Numbered from the stretch's first letter, positions 32,501 through 43,435 are shown. The stretch: DNA of 64,000 nucleotides from Pseudo-nitzschia pungens (GCA_037355855.1 CM074763.1:1984001-2048000); one strand, 5' to 3'. The notes: generated by a model not told the origin, from the letters alone. A program made the numbers and translations.

Positions 32501-34149
32501 TTGGTGCTGTCATTATTCAAAATGGCAAAATTGTTGCTTGCTTCTCGCGCAAGCTCACTTCCACCCAACTCAAATATCCCACCATTGACAAGGAAATGCT
32601 CTGTATTGTGGAAGTCTTCAAAGAATATCGGCCAATTCTTTGGGGTGCAGTCATCATTGTGTACACTGATCATGAAAATCTCACACGCCAAAACCTCCAA
32701 TCCTCCCGGATTATGACCTGGCGCATGCTCCTTGAAGATTTCAGTCCTGTTTTCAAATACATCCAAGGCAAAGACAACATCCTGGCTGATGCCCTCTCGC
32801 GCCTTCCCCTTGAGGAGGAGCAGGGTTTGTCTTCTGGTTTGTCTTCTGGTTTGTCTTCTGAATCTTCAACCCCAACTTCAACCCCAACTGATCTCGTCAA
32901 AGATCCAAACCCTCAGCCAATCTCCAAGGTTGACACTTCCGATCTCTCCATTGCAGATCTCTTCATCAATTATCCTGCAGATCTTCCTGCATATCCTCTG
33001 CGTTTTGATGCTCTTGCCAAGGCCCAAGCAGCAGATTCAACCATTCAAAACACCAAGCATTATTCCACCAAAGATTTTGCTGGTACTGAACTCAAGGTTT
33101 ACACCAAAAACAACCAAACCAAGATTGTCCTTCCACAAGCGCTTGTCCAAGACACCATCAACTGGTACCATCATGTTCTTGGTCATGCAGGCGCTGAACG
33201 TTTGACTAGAACCATCTCCATGCTCATCTATTCTCCAGGGCTCAAGGACGCTGTTGCCAAATATTGCAAAACCTGTGATTCCTGTCAACGCCACAAGAAC
33301 ACTCACATTTCTTATGGCCATCTTGCAACTCGTGAAGAACTCTCCATCCCTTGGGAAACCATTGCCATTGACACCATTGGTCCCTGGAATGTCAATATCC
33401 CAAATATTGGTAATGTTGAATTTAATGGTTTCACCATTATGGATATGTGCACTAACCTCCTTGAAATCAAACGTGCTCCACAGATGAATCCCTCTGGTAA
33501 AATGTCTATTTATGCATTAAACGATGCATGGCTTTCTCGCTATCCAAAACCCAGCAGATGCATCTTTGATCAAGGTTCTGAATACCTCAATGTTGATTTT
33601 CAATCTCACCTCATTAATCTTGACATCAAACCTGTTCCCACCACAGTCAAGAATCCTCAAGCCAATGCTGTTTTGGAACGTGTGCATGATACTATGAAAT
33701 CTGCCATGCGCACTGAACTTCATGCTAATCCTCCTCAGGATTTGCAACAAGCTATTGACCTCATTGACAATGTTTTTGCCTCTGCTCAATTTGCTGTCAG
33801 ATGCACTGTGCATAAAACATTTGGTGTTTCACCTGGAGCTATTGCCTTCCATCGTGATATGTTCCTTCCAATTCCTATCATCACTGATATCAAACTCCTC
33901 AGATCCAAACGCCAATCTGTTATTGATCAGAATGCTCTCAGAGAAAACAAGCGTCGTAAACACCATGACTACAACATTGGTGATCAGATCATGATCTTCA
34001 ACTACAAGACTGATGCGCTTGGTTCCAGAGCAATTGGCCCATTTACCATCACTCAAGTCCACACCAATGGTACTGTATCTTTCCTTCGCAATGAGCATAT
34101 CATTGAACGGATTAATCTCAGACGTATCAAGCCTTATCATTCCCCATGA
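29557..34149 (+). CDS. Gag-Pol polyprotein of the Ty3/gypsy element
   Basis: Predicted 1,530 residues from the ATG at 29557; an upstream GTG would add 30. In order: a Gag region with a long Asn-rich linker (~residues 215-285); a zinc-knuckle-like CPIHPGSNHTWGQC (~290, C-H-H-C spacing); an aspartic protease with DSG (LFDSGST, ~466); reverse transcriptase with YIDD (~824); RNase H with YTDAS (~971); and integrase with HHCC (HHVLGH...CKTCDSC, ~1204-1248). The integrase acidic triad sits at DTIGPW, FDQGSEY and the Glu of VLERVH, and its C-terminal GPFTITQVHTNGTV block follows. No stop or frameshift separates Gag and Pol, so both come from one polyprotein. No clear chromodomain is seen. Confidence 0.96.
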   Translation: MSSVTPLPFKFDFELDELEKAEYKRVITNENETETTKVKVTYITSTSTLLQTLHSIHEFSEARSSLSWTTGPRLYSKFPDILRDYSDKTWWNTNILGHTHTVPHFEQDLRAFIRFKFSNNDDVYRNHKRFLFQIKKTTSMSVSSFVSMVSYHNNVILPLLPGAPVAAADAIIPPEDFKDLIYDSMPSDWRDSYEDIHSPHDDTLTEIITRMERYCTKANRKNNNKNTNNNSNNSNSNKSSNRQTGKNRNNNNRRSGNNNNNNNNARRSNNNNSSQNSAANSNNRIKDTDPCPIHPGSNHTWGQCFKNIDNPNGKRRGPSNNNNNNRSSADANAATGSSNNSRPSSVTAPNTPPPGDGHVCTFISPPEDIWVDLFHVNAEIDEAYYHQDLQRFPITPSTADDLPLAEVFNVSADPYDPSIVLSPAPPPNPNPEPFEPLISKPCTDLAPTTLTTCKSINDISGKFYFKTLFDSGSTFELISKKQIPSNIPIHVLESPIGLDTPNGKFKCAEYVYLTDIMFPELSYSRRVKHLTCFVVNNMYYDLIIGRATMKKLAIKMDFEASLVSWFDKDMPFHPRSYFTNQTLVQKIISNEPYSIAEAYIAQTSQSYVDSASKYEKTDLQELVSNQTHLSADQQSQLLQILSKHHPLFEGLSHKELGIFPHKEFHIELQPGAKPYHIKQPYSIPIHQQDAVKTELLRQVKLGILERCYATEWGMPTFVVPKPDGSCRIISDFRELNKVTKKLHYPLPKIQDIFHRRRGFKYVTLIDVSMQFHTFKLDEPSTWLCVLVTPFGKFRLLRLPMGFLNSPSWAQGCMESLFVNLNDVEVYIDDIGIFSPDFNSHCKTVSTVLSILQANNFSVKPAKCHWFQQRAPWLGHIITTTGILPNPKKIEPILKLAFPATITDLRSFIGMINFYRAHWRKRAEILAPLTALSGKARGKLQQTPELLAAFKAAKTMIAEEILLTYPDPNLPYDVYTDASDYQLGAVIIQNGKIVACFSRKLTSTQLKYPTIDKEMLCIVEVFKEYRPILWGAVIIVYTDHENLTRQNLQSSRIMTWRMLLEDFSPVFKYIQGKDNILADALSRLPLEEEQGLSSGLSSGLSSESSTPTSTPTDLVKDPNPQPISKVDTSDLSIADLFINYPADLPAYPLRFDALAKAQAADSTIQNTKHYSTKDFAGTELKVYTKNNQTKIVLPQALVQDTINWYHHVLGHAGAERLTRTISMLIYSPGLKDAVAKYCKTCDSCQRHKNTHISYGHLATREELSIPWETIAIDTIGPWNVNIPNIGNVEFNGFTIMDMCTNLLEIKRAPQMNPSGKMSIYALNDAWLSRYPKPSRCIFDQGSEYLNVDFQSHLINLDIKPVPTTVKNPQANAVLERVHDTMKSAMRTELHANPPQDLQQAIDLIDNVFASAQFAVRCTVHKTFGVSPGAIAFHRDMFLPIPIITDIKLLRSKRQSVIDQNALRENKRRKHHDYNIGDQIMIFNYKTDALGSRAIGPFTITQVHTNGTVSFLRNEHIIERINLRRIKPYHSP

Positions 34150-34177
34150 GATCTTTCCAAGTTCAACAAGATCTATC

Positions 34178-34193
34178 TCGAGAAGAAAGATAA
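34178..34193 (+). other. Polypurine tract of the retrotransposon
   Basis: A purine-rich stretch (GAGAAGAAAGATAA core) lies immediately before the 3' LTR, the expected place for plus-strand priming. It contains one T, so it is a short tract. Confidence 0.7.
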
Positions 34194-34539
34194 TGTCGTA
34201 TATCCCGAAACTACGACAACAAGAAACAATCTATTTATGTATTAAGAAACAAACCCTGTTTCTATTCAAGTCCTATGACCAAATGACCTATGACCGTGAC
34301 TCAGGTTCTTATGACCTTTTCATATATATGACAATATATATATTGCAATATATATTGCAAAGCTTCTCTATGTCTGTTTGCTCTTTATCAAGATAAACAA
34401 CACGACGTTGTACGAGAGAACATTCATTTTTATCTTAGTTTCCAAAAATCATAACTCTTATCATAATTTCTTATTTTACAAGATTATCAATCACTTTATT
34501 TTTATATTCGGTCGACCTCTGGTTTCCAGAGATATGACA
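34194..34539 (+). repeat. 3' LTR
   Basis: 346 bp, reads identical to the 5' LTR, and is followed by the CTTGC target duplication at 34540-34544. Confidence 0.95.
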
Positions 34540-34852
34540 CTTGCGTCCAATCATACGGTACTGCCATAACAAGTGACAAGAACGAAGGAACGCAGCCGTT
34601 ATTGTACACGGATTATTCACATAGAATGTATATAATATATAATATATAGGGTAGGGTAGCTTTTGAGTTTTCGCTCTAATTGTATTCTAATAAATAATGC
34701 TGCTAGGTGCGGGTGGGTTGCCCCTTTGTCCACACCTGTGTTGCTTTGCCGTGGTGCGCCGACCGTCAAGAGTCCCAGGGGGTAGTTACCGGTGTGCTCG
34801 CACGCTTTGGTCTCGCCCCCCCCCCCAAAAAAAAAAAACAACGCTCTTCTCC
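34540..34852. other. Spacer between retrotransposon and XPD-like gene
   Basis: About 310 bp holding the right target-site copy, a TATAATATATAATATATAG stretch (about 34630-34650) and a poly-C/poly-A run (34817-34838) just past the stop of the XPD-like gene. It is probably the 3' untranslated region of that gene. Confidence 0.5.
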
Positions 34853-37800
34853 TCAGCCCAGCAGCAGGGACTGCAGCAGCTTTTGGTCCACGGGCTGCCC
34901 CGTCTGCCGCAAAAAGTTCTTGATCCGCGCCACCGCCATGTCGGTGGTCAGGTCCTGCTGGCCCTCCGTGAGAAACTGGCCGACCCAACCGGGCAGCTTG
35001 GTCCGCTTGTCGTTCTTGTGGAACCGGCTGTCGGCAAACACCAGGACGCTGCAGTCCGTCTTGGAACGGATGGCTCTCCCGAAACACTTGGCCACCTGGC
35101 GGACCGCGTCGAACGTCAGATAGTCCTGCTCGCGAATGTCAAAGTGGGTCTGGATGTACTCCAGCCGGGCCCGGACCACCCTCGACAGCGTGTAGTCGTA
35201 CGGGATGCCGATCATCACCACGGCCCGTCCGTAGTGCAGGTCAAACGGAATCGCCTCCGAGATGTAGCCACGGGCCACCGAGAAAAATACCCCGCCCCGG
35301 CCAGTGTCGCAGGAGGCGCGGTAGTTGTCCAGGGCAATCGTGTTGAGCTCGAGGTTGTCCTTGGTTTCCACAAAGACCAGCTTCCACTCGGTCATTTCCC
35401 GCATGATGCCGGTGGCGTCCCACTCGCAAATGAGCATCTCCATGTAGCTGTAGGAGGGAAAGTACACCACCACACCGTCGGGGATGCTGCTGACCAGGTC
35501 TACCAGCATCTTGCCGTAGTTCCGTATGCATCCCATCGTAAAGCGTTCCTTGTATCCGGTCGACATGACCAACTGGTCGGACCCCCTGGAGATCATGAGG
35601 GGGTTGACGCACGGTCGGATCGTCGACATGGGTATCGACTCAGCAACGACGGGTTCAAAGCGGAGCAGCTTGGGCTGTCGCGTTGGATGGATCGAAACGT
35701 AGGAATGGCGGTCGTAATCAGAGAGAGAGTGTGTGCGCGTGTGCGTGCAAAATGTGGATGAGTGCGAAATCAAATAGAGAAAGAGAACGAGAGAAATGGA
35801 GGAAAAGGCGCAGGCATCGCTCCCTTTGGTTGCACAACGGTGGTCCGAATCGCCATGCCGGGCAAGGTAGAATGCAAAGAACAAAACCCGCATTGCTACG
35901 AGTATGTCCATCAACAAACGCACGAACGCACGCACGAACGAACGCACGAACGAACGAGCGATCCCATGAACGAACGAACGAACGAACGAGCGAACCAACC
36001 AGCACAAAAAAAAACATTCCGGAACTCACGTAGTACGAAATCGGCGACAGCGTCGAGCTGGTGAGCAGGACGGTCCCGAATCGCTCAAAGATCGGTTTCA
36101 TCGCCAGGGACGGGTTCAGGCACGCCACCTGGAGCATCATGGCCGATTCGGTGCGCCCCCTCCCCCCCTCGAGGCCGCTCTGCCTGGCGTGGTGCCCGAT
36201 CACCACGCTGGTGGGTTCCAACACGATCGCAAACTCGGAGCTCTCCAGCGTGTTGGTGAATCCCAGCAGCGACGTCAGGTAGGCAACGTTGAGGAGCTCC
36301 GTGGCCGTCTCCTTCGCCACCCCGAGCGTCCGCAGCATGGACTCGACCCGGGCGTGGACGAATTGGAGCGTCTTGGCGTCCAGCGCCGTGGCGTTCATCA
36401 TCTGGTGCAAAAAGGCCAGCGGGGAAGTGGTACCGGTGGTTCCCTTTTTCTTGCTCTTGGAGGCTCCCTCCGAGCCGCGCTGCTGTTGCTGTTGCTTGGT
36501 GCTCTCCGAGGCCCAGCGCAGCCGGACCTTGAAGTGCTCGATGATTTTTTTCATGCAGCCGATAAAGTGTTTCATGCGGCGAATGTTTCCGGGAACCGGT
36601 TCCGTCACCACGTCGTCGGTCGGGAAGAGGACCGGCCGGTACATGCCGTGATCGATCGGGTGTTCGACCAGGTTGTTGTACTCGCCCCTCAGCGGGGCGG
36701 GGAGTGTGTCTTGTTCGTTCGGGCTGCCATTGTCGTCGATGTCCATGGCAACGGGCTCGGAGGATACCGACGAAGAAGTTGTTGCGTGTTGTTGTTGTTG
36801 TTGCTGCTGTTGCCGTTGCAAATGTTGCTGATGCTTGTGGTACTGGGACAAGCGCGCGATTTCGGCCGACAGTTTGTCGAGAAACCGCGTGGCTTGTTCC
36901 AGGTCCTGTAGATTGATGGTCGCACTGAGTGCGTCTACGCAGGCCGCGTCGATGTTGTGAGCGTGATCAAAGACTACTACCGCGTCGGTTTTGGGGGAGG
37001 AATCCTTGGAGTCCGACTTGCTCTCGGAAGTACTAGCCGATGTTGACGCTGATGCTGATGCTGATGCCGATGTTGACGCTGATGCCGATGCCAATGGCGT
37101 TGTCGTAGATGCCGAGGTTGCTCTTTCGTTGTTGCCATCGTTTGCGCCGCCCGCCGCGTCATCCTTTGCGTCGTAAATTGCGTTCCCGATCAATCGGGCC
37201 GTCATGGGATCGAGCAAATACGGATACGTGACGACCAGGACGTTTGCGTGCTGGATGGCATACTGGATCAGGTGTTGCACGCAGCACCAACTTTTCCGAC
37301 GAACGGCGGAAGCATCTTCTCCGTCCCATTCCATCGCTCGAACACCGTTGTGGTCGCCATCGCCATCGCTGCCGTTGTCTTTTCCGTTGTTGTTGGTCGT
37401 TCCCGCCCCACCGGCCCAGTCGTGCAGGTGATTGACGCCGACAAAGATTCCGTTCGGGGGTGGGTTTTCGCACTCGCTTCCGGGACATCGAAACGGGTGC
37501 AACTGTTGTTGTTGTTGTTGTTGTTGTTGTTGTGTCTGCGGGTCTCGTGCCGTTCGACAGGCGGTTTCGATCTGGTCCCGATCCCAGCCCGTGAGACACA
37601 ATGCCAAAAAGGGCGACGACGACGACGACGACGACGACGATTCACCGGAGGCATGGGTGCGGTTGTACTCGTGGATGGTATGAATGTTCGGATCCTCCGA
37701 CGTCGATGTGGATTTCCAGAATCCCTTGTCGACGTTGTCGAACAAAAATTGATTGGACTGTTTCCTCTTTTTGCTGTTGCTTGTGACGTGATGACCGTGG

Positions 37801-38007
37801 CTGCTGGATGATATTGTTTCGGGCGCTATAGCTTGTTGTTGCTTTGGATGTTGATGATGATGGTGATGATCGTGATGGTGATACTGCCGGTGGTTCATCA
37901 CAATGGCCAATTCTCCAATCACCCGGCGGGTTTCCGGCGCGCTGTTGGTGGCATACACGATGCGTCTCCGTGGATGCTTGGACGAGCTGCTTGAATCACC
38001 CTCGGGG

Positions 38008-38042
<35 letters not shown>

Positions 38043-38372
38043 GTAGGACGTGAGCAGGGACAACAAACACAGGGACGGATTGGTCCCTGGAGGTGCCTCG
38101 ATCAGGCCGTGGCCCTTTTCGTACAATGCCCGCTTGACGCATTTCATGTAGTGGTGTTGTTCCGGGTAGATTCTGTCGTACGGAAACAAAACGTCGAGGG
38201 GTTTCGTCGGCGTCATCTTGCCATTCTTGCTGTTGCCATTGCTGCTTGCACTTTTGTTATTGCTTTTGATGTTGATTTTGATTTTGAAGTTGTTGTTGCT
38301 ATTGTTGTTGTTGTTGCTGCTGTTGTTGTTCTCATCGTGTATGTCGTGATCCTTGTCAAGGTCTAGTTTCAT
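34853..38372 (-). CDS. XPD/Rad3-like protein with degenerate helicase motifs (pseudo-helicase)
   Basis: Two exons, 36030-38372 and 34853-35674, around a 355-nt intron (donor GTGAGT, acceptor CAG, phase 0). The splice gives LSPISYY-PKLLRFEPV, matching the XPD/ERCC2 family, and 1,054 residues versus ~760 for XPD. The excess is N, Q, H and S runs. Conserved XPD features: YPEQ start of the fold (69-72), four cysteines in the Fe-S region (LALC, ETAC, PFRC, SWCC), HANVLVVTYPYLLDP, RNYGKML, VVYFPSYSYME and FDAVRQ. Altered: motif I reads GTNPS (96-100) in place of GTGKT; motif II reads DHAH (469-472) in place of DEAH; motif V SEAIPF (920-925) lacks the family's GIDF; motif VI has K977 for the family Gln before GRAIR. 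ATP hydrolysis is therefore unlikely. It could be a TFIIH-like scaffold or a diverged paralog. Confidence 0.85.
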
Positions 38373-38784
38373 CGTTGCTGTTTCTCAACGCTCTCCTACT
38401 CCTTAAGTTCTAGTTTTTCGTTTGGTTGTGGTTGTGGTTGTCGTTGTCGTTTTTGTTGCGTTTTCGATAGAGCTGCAATGTCCAACGTAATGTACTTCTA
38501 TTCTATTCTATTGTGCAGTTTCGGTTTTAAAATAATTCTGAATTTGAATTTCAATTGGGTTTTGTGTGTGCGTGTGTGCGTGTATGTTGATTGTTTGTTT
38601 GGTTGTTTGGTTGTTCTGCGACTAGTGATCCAGGTGATGTAGCGGGGAGTGGGAATTGAGTTGTAGCAACAACGGTCGATGTACGGTATCCCAAGAGAAG
38701 CGAATGTGGTCTGGATCTTGCCGGTTGGTGCTATTTATATTGGTGTTGATATTGGTATAGATACTTTGTTGTCGGAATTACAGT

Positions 38785-38815
<31 letters not shown>

Positions 38816-41561
38816 CTGCTGCTGTTGCTGTAACTGGTTGTTGTTGTTGTTGTTGTTGTTGTTGATTTAGTTGATTTGTATCCCCGATTTTCTTGTTTCA
38901 TCTTCTCGTGGCGATGGGTGTCATAATCTCGTAACCGAAAGTTACGGATTGGACGGAGGAAGCTCGTTCCTCGTGCCCCGTGCTTCGTGCGTACTTAGAA
39001 TTAGTACTTGTAAGGTTACTCGTAAGGTTTACTTGCTGTGCTGAGTGATGAGTGATGAAACACTGTCCACGGTAAGTTAACCTTATTCGTACCGGCAGGA
39101 TTTATCGTAGAAGGAAACTCGTAACCTTTTAAGCACACCGATGATAAAAAATACTACTACTAGTACGTAGTAATCATTCATCGTTCATTCGACGCTCGAT
39201 CTTTTTTGTTGTCGTGTTGTTGTTGAGTATTAGTGTATTACTGTACTACTAGTACAACATACTTTGTAGTAACCTTAACTATTGAGCAACGAGCTTTGCT
39301 ATTTTTCTTTTTCTTACTAGTAAGGTTTACCGTAAGTCTTAACGTATGGCCGATGCTCCAGCAGAGGATGCTGGGTTCGTGTGTACGAATCTATGAAACT
39401 GGAGTTGCTACTACTAGATACTGGTAGTACCCTGCCCACTAGTAGTAGTACTACTACTGGTGCCAGCATGTCTCGATGTGGTACTATAGCACACCAGCAG
39501 GAGGAGGCTTTCTACTACTACTAGTACTACTACTAGTAGCTACTACTAGTAGCTACTAGTAGTAGTACAGAATTTGCTCATCATGCTACTAGTGCTACTA
39601 GTGATACTACCCTGCCGTATGCTAGAGCTTAATACAAAATACACCTTCATCTAGTAGTTTGTTGAAATCATGATGTACTGTTGCAATTCAATATCTTTGC
39701 TGAATGTCATCAAAATCCATAGGACAGCATTCTTACTAGTAGTACTAGTAGTAGCAGCATTGCTGCCATCATGAATTGGATGTAGTAACCAGAAACCCCC
39801 CAAAAAAATTAGTAAATCCCTTTTTATAAACATCCTCCACAAGCTGCAACCAAAATGATGGAAACAACTATCCAACAAGCAGCATTGCATCAAGAACAAA
39901 CAGATACTGGGTGTAACAACAACAAAAAGTACTACTAGCACTTCTACTAGTAGTAGTAGTAGTGAATCAATCTACCAGCAAGAACAATGTTACCTCTTCT
40001 CCACAACACTGGTAGATTGATTGTTCTTCCCACCAGGTGAATCCCAATTCTTCCTCCTCAACACCCAAGGTATGCTGGTGTGGGGACAGTGTGGTATAAC
40101 GAGAGTGATTGATTGATACAACAACAACCGTCTCCTGTTTCTCCGTTTCACGCCAAAACTGTACGGTAGGCTGTGTTACAAAAGAGGTGTTATTAGTAGT
40201 AAGACTTCCGCGAAGAAAGACATTCTTCTTTCCGCTTCGTCCTTTTCAACACGTGTTACTACGTAATACAGAACAGTTTTGAGGACATACTCGTACGTAC
40301 GAAAACGGAATGCGAAAAAAAAAAAACTCTCTTTTAAAATATGAAGAACATCATCGAACCACAAGTGACGTACGTGTATTGTGCCGAAAATAAAAGTTGT
40401 ACAGCGGTCGCATTATGAATGTGAAATTATCAGACATATGGCTCGAAGACAATGGAAACTGCATACAATGAAACAGTTAATAAATTTTACTTAACCTCAT
40501 CCGATTTCATTCTTCTCAACATCTCTAAACATTTTTTGGTACCGAATTATTCGGTACCCTTGTCATCCGGCCGATGACTGACGCTGCTTCCCTGTGTCAT
40601 TCACAATAAAAATCATCATTCATTATGGTCTTACACACGTAATATCTGACGTATGATTACCAATGGCAGATAGCATAGAATATAGAATCAGTCAAAGAAG
40701 AATGTGTTATGTCACTTTTTATTCCAAGGTATTGTGCGAATCATTCCTAACAGCTGTCCGTTGGTCCAATGTACAAAAGTACTAATTTCTACGTGGACCG
40801 GCGGACAGCTGATGCGACTTTCGTAGTATTCACAGTTTATGCTCTCTGACGCGACTTATGTTCATTTCTTTTCAATTCTTCTTCTTCTCACTCTTCTTTG
40901 GAATTTGATATTTTACGTTTATTTTTTTTTTTAAAAAGTAAGAATATTTTCTACTTTTGTTGTTGGATGGTAAGACTTAATCTCGCTCCGAAGAGGGTTC
41001 AGAATGCAGATCGTAAAAGGACTTGGTTCACTTGAGCGCGATCAAGAAAAATGGGATTCCTACCGTGCCGTAAATTACGGTATCATATCTACAGGTAATT
41101 GTACGGTATGTGTTGGGCAACAACATGGAACGGAATTTTAAGGAATCGCGCGCGTTCGAAGTGTTAAGGAAGGATTATTACCGAAATCGACGGAAGTTAC
41201 GTAACTCATTTTAAAATAATGCTTCTAAAACCTGCTGCCTTGTAGTTCCAATTATGAATTAAGGCCTTACTGAACCCCTCTTCGTATGAACCATTGAAGC
41301 AAACATCAACTTCAAAGATGTAGCAAATATACCATAAAGGTAGTCACATTTGGGGAGGCGGGTTGTAGTTATCCTACGGCGTTCTCCTTTCCCATATCGT
41401 TTTCCGCTGCGAAAAATACCATCTGCTCATTGTTTGCAAATACTAACAAAAAACTAAAATAATACCGCCCCATCATCAATCAATCCAAAGTGAACAACGA
41501 AAACAACAGCATCATCAATCAAAGCGGTACGTAGTAACTGCACGAAATACAAGTCGTTACC
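38373..41561. other. Divergent intergenic region, 3.2 kb, no supported gene
   Basis: Both neighbours point away, so both promoters should lie here. It contains GTT microsatellites (38786-38864), a dense ACTAGTAG/TAGTAC block at 39420-39620, GTAAGGTTAC words, and a hairpin with ~20-bp arms at about 40748-40815 whose arms share CAGCTGTCCG with palindromes elsewhere. A smaller hairpin GGTACCGAA-TTA-TTCGGTACC lies near 40540. No convincing frame. Confidence 0.6.
38786..38864. repeat. GTT trinucleotide microsatellite
   Basis: Nearly pure GTT/GTTGCTGCT run in non-coding DNA. Confidence 0.9.
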
Positions 41562-43223
41562 ATGGAGAACAGAGACCTTTTCCCACCGTCGTCGGCGCCA
41601 TCGCTGGGGCATATAAGGTGGTTGATAGCGCAAAGGGTGCAGCAGCTGCAACTGGTTCAACAGACACAGCAGCAGACACAGCAGCTGATACAGCAGCAGA
41701 TACAGCAGCAGATACAGCAGCAGATACAGCAACAACAGCAACTGCAACTGCAGCTGCAGCAACAACAGCAGCGGCAAAATCTGCTGTATCCCACCAGAGA
41801 GGGAATAAACTTCAATCTGTCCAACGATACCTTGTACCGCCGACTGATGTGGCAACAAATGCTAACGGGACTTCCCACACCCGTAGCACCAGTAGCTCCT
41901 CAATATCCTGCTGGAACCAACCCGAACGATACCGTGGATGCCAACACTGCTTCTACTCGAGTGCCGGCTATGGTCGGGATGGCCATGTCCGATCTCCACA
42001 GGAACCTCTGGTACTCGGACTTTCGTCCGTATGCCAACAGCGCCGCCGCCGCCGTTGCCGGGGACCTCTCGAGCCTTGCGTCGTCTTCCTCTCGTAATGG
42101 TTTGTCACCCTTGCGTCGACCGAACGCGAGCAAAAGGCCCGCACCGGCAGACGCAGCGGTGGCGGCACCGGGAACCGCTCGGGAACTCCGACAGCGGCAT
42201 CGAACGGCACAAACTTCGTCGGTGTCGTCCTCCTTCTCCTCCTCCTCGCGGTGGCTCAAACCGCCGCCCTCCCTCCCGCTCAAAAAACGAACCATTGCTG
42301 GCGCATCGGGAAATGATTCGGGACAGAAAAATCCCGTTACTATCGGTCCCCACAACGGGATCATTCCATTCTTTGTAACTTCCTCGTCCGCTTCGTCCGA
42401 TGCCTGCAGCAGCGTGACCTCCTCCGAGGAGGAGCAGAAACAGGGAGCACCACTCCGTGGGGTGCTCAGCAACGGACGCAACAGTGCCCAGAGCGGGGAC
42501 ACCGCCGCCGCTACCGCTAGCAGCATTAGTTGGAACAGCGCTAGCAACAACAACAATAGTGACAGCACACGGCCCTTGTTTTCGTCCGAGTCCGGAAGCA
42601 CTCCCGAGTGTCAAAGTCGCATCGTGGCGGCGGATATCTCTCCGGTGGTTCGCAAGTTCACGAACGACGACGAGGTCGCGAACCTGACAGCCCCAAACCT
42701 TACCACGAATTGTTTGAGTTCAAATAACGATGAGACGAAGGTTCCTGCGGATCCGCTGCCGCAGCCACTCAACGATCGTGCGACGGGGACTTGCAAGGAT
42801 TACAGGGGCAACAAGCACTGGATGGAGATGTACCGACGCCTCGTATCCTACAAAGAGAAGTTCCACACCACCTGCGTGTCGTGCCGCTACAAGGACGATC
42901 CGCAGCTCGGTCGCTGGGTCGATACACAGCGCCAGAAGTGCAAGGAACCCGACCGCATCGCTCTCCTCAACGCGATAGGGTTCGTCTGGAAGGTTAGGGA
43001 TCACCACGGCCAGAAGAACTGGATGGAGATGTACCAGCGATTGGTAGCCTATCAACGAACCTTCGCCAGTACAAGGGTTCCGAGGAGCTACAAGGACGAC
43101 CTAAGGCTCGGGGAGTGGGTCAGAACCCAGAGAAGACACTGCAAGAGGAAGGATCGTGTCGATTTGTTAAATGCAATCGGTTTTGTCTGGAGAGTGCACA
43201 AGGGCCCTGATGGTAAGACTTAG
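41562..43223 (+). CDS. Q-rich protein with two helicase-associated (HA) domains
   Basis: Predicted 553 residues with a good ATG (TACCATGG) at 41562. Residues 24-75 are a Gln-rich coiled-coil-like run, followed by a long Ser/Ala/Asn-rich middle. The C-terminal ~130 residues hold two tandem repeats of about 65 residues. Both have the pattern (K/N)xWMEMYxRLVxY ... YKDDxxLGxWVxTQRxxCKxxDRxxLLNAIGFVW(K/R)V, which matches the helicase-associated domain that is abundant in diatoms and often found without a helicase. The W/F and K/R pattern suggests DNA binding, so a transcription-factor-like role is plausible but inferred. The protein ends 13 residues after the second repeat. Confidence 0.82.
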   Translation: MENRDLFPPSSAPSLGHIRWLIAQRVQQLQLVQQTQQQTQQLIQQQIQQQIQQQIQQQQQLQLQLQQQQQRQNLLYPTREGINFNLSNDTLYRRLMWQQMLTGLPTPVAPVAPQYPAGTNPNDTVDANTASTRVPAMVGMAMSDLHRNLWYSDFRPYANSAAAAVAGDLSSLASSSSRNGLSPLRRPNASKRPAPADAAVAAPGTARELRQRHRTAQTSSVSSSFSSSSRWLKPPPSLPLKKRTIAGASGNDSGQKNPVTIGPHNGIIPFFVTSSSASSDACSSVTSSEEEQKQGAPLRGVLSNGRNSAQSGDTAAATASSISWNSASNNNNSDSTRPLFSSESGSTPECQSRIVAADISPVVRKFTNDDEVANLTAPNLTTNCLSSNNDETKVPADPLPQPLNDRATGTCKDYRGNKHWMEMYRRLVSYKEKFHTTCVSCRYKDDPQLGRWVDTQRQKCKEPDRIALLNAIGFVWKVRDHHGQKNWMEMYQRLVAYQRTFASTRVPRSYKDDLRLGEWVRTQRRHCKRKDRVDLLNAIGFVWRVHKGPDGKT

Positions 43224-43435
43224 TTGCCTGAAAAAAAGTGACCTGGAACAAGCAGCAGACGCTGACGTTTGGTCTAAAAAACAAACAGTACAAACAGATG
43301 TCGGTGTCTGCGTAACACGGACACCTCCGAATTCCGATGATGGGAGGGACTAGATTGGCAGAAGGCATGACGCATCTGTCAGAAAAGCCTGAGTCGGATG
43401 GGATTCAAAGTACCCGTACTGTAACCTTACGATAC

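Larger units (their letters stand above)
28776..34539 (+). mobile_element. Complete Ty3/gypsy LTR retrotransposon
   Basis: 5,764 bp. Two direct LTRs of 346 bp (28776-29121 and 34194-34539) begin TG and end CA and read as identical base by base. The 5-bp target duplication CTTGC lies at 28771-28775 and 34540-34544. One open frame carries Gag, protease, reverse transcriptase, RNase H and integrase in Ty3/gypsy order. LTR identity, open frame and intact target duplication indicate a very recent, possibly active insertion. The base just after the 5' LTR starts TTGTAATTAC and has no TGG, so the primer-binding site is not the usual tRNA 3'-end complement. It sits 313 bp from the 3' end of the XPD-like gene. 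Confidence 0.97.
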
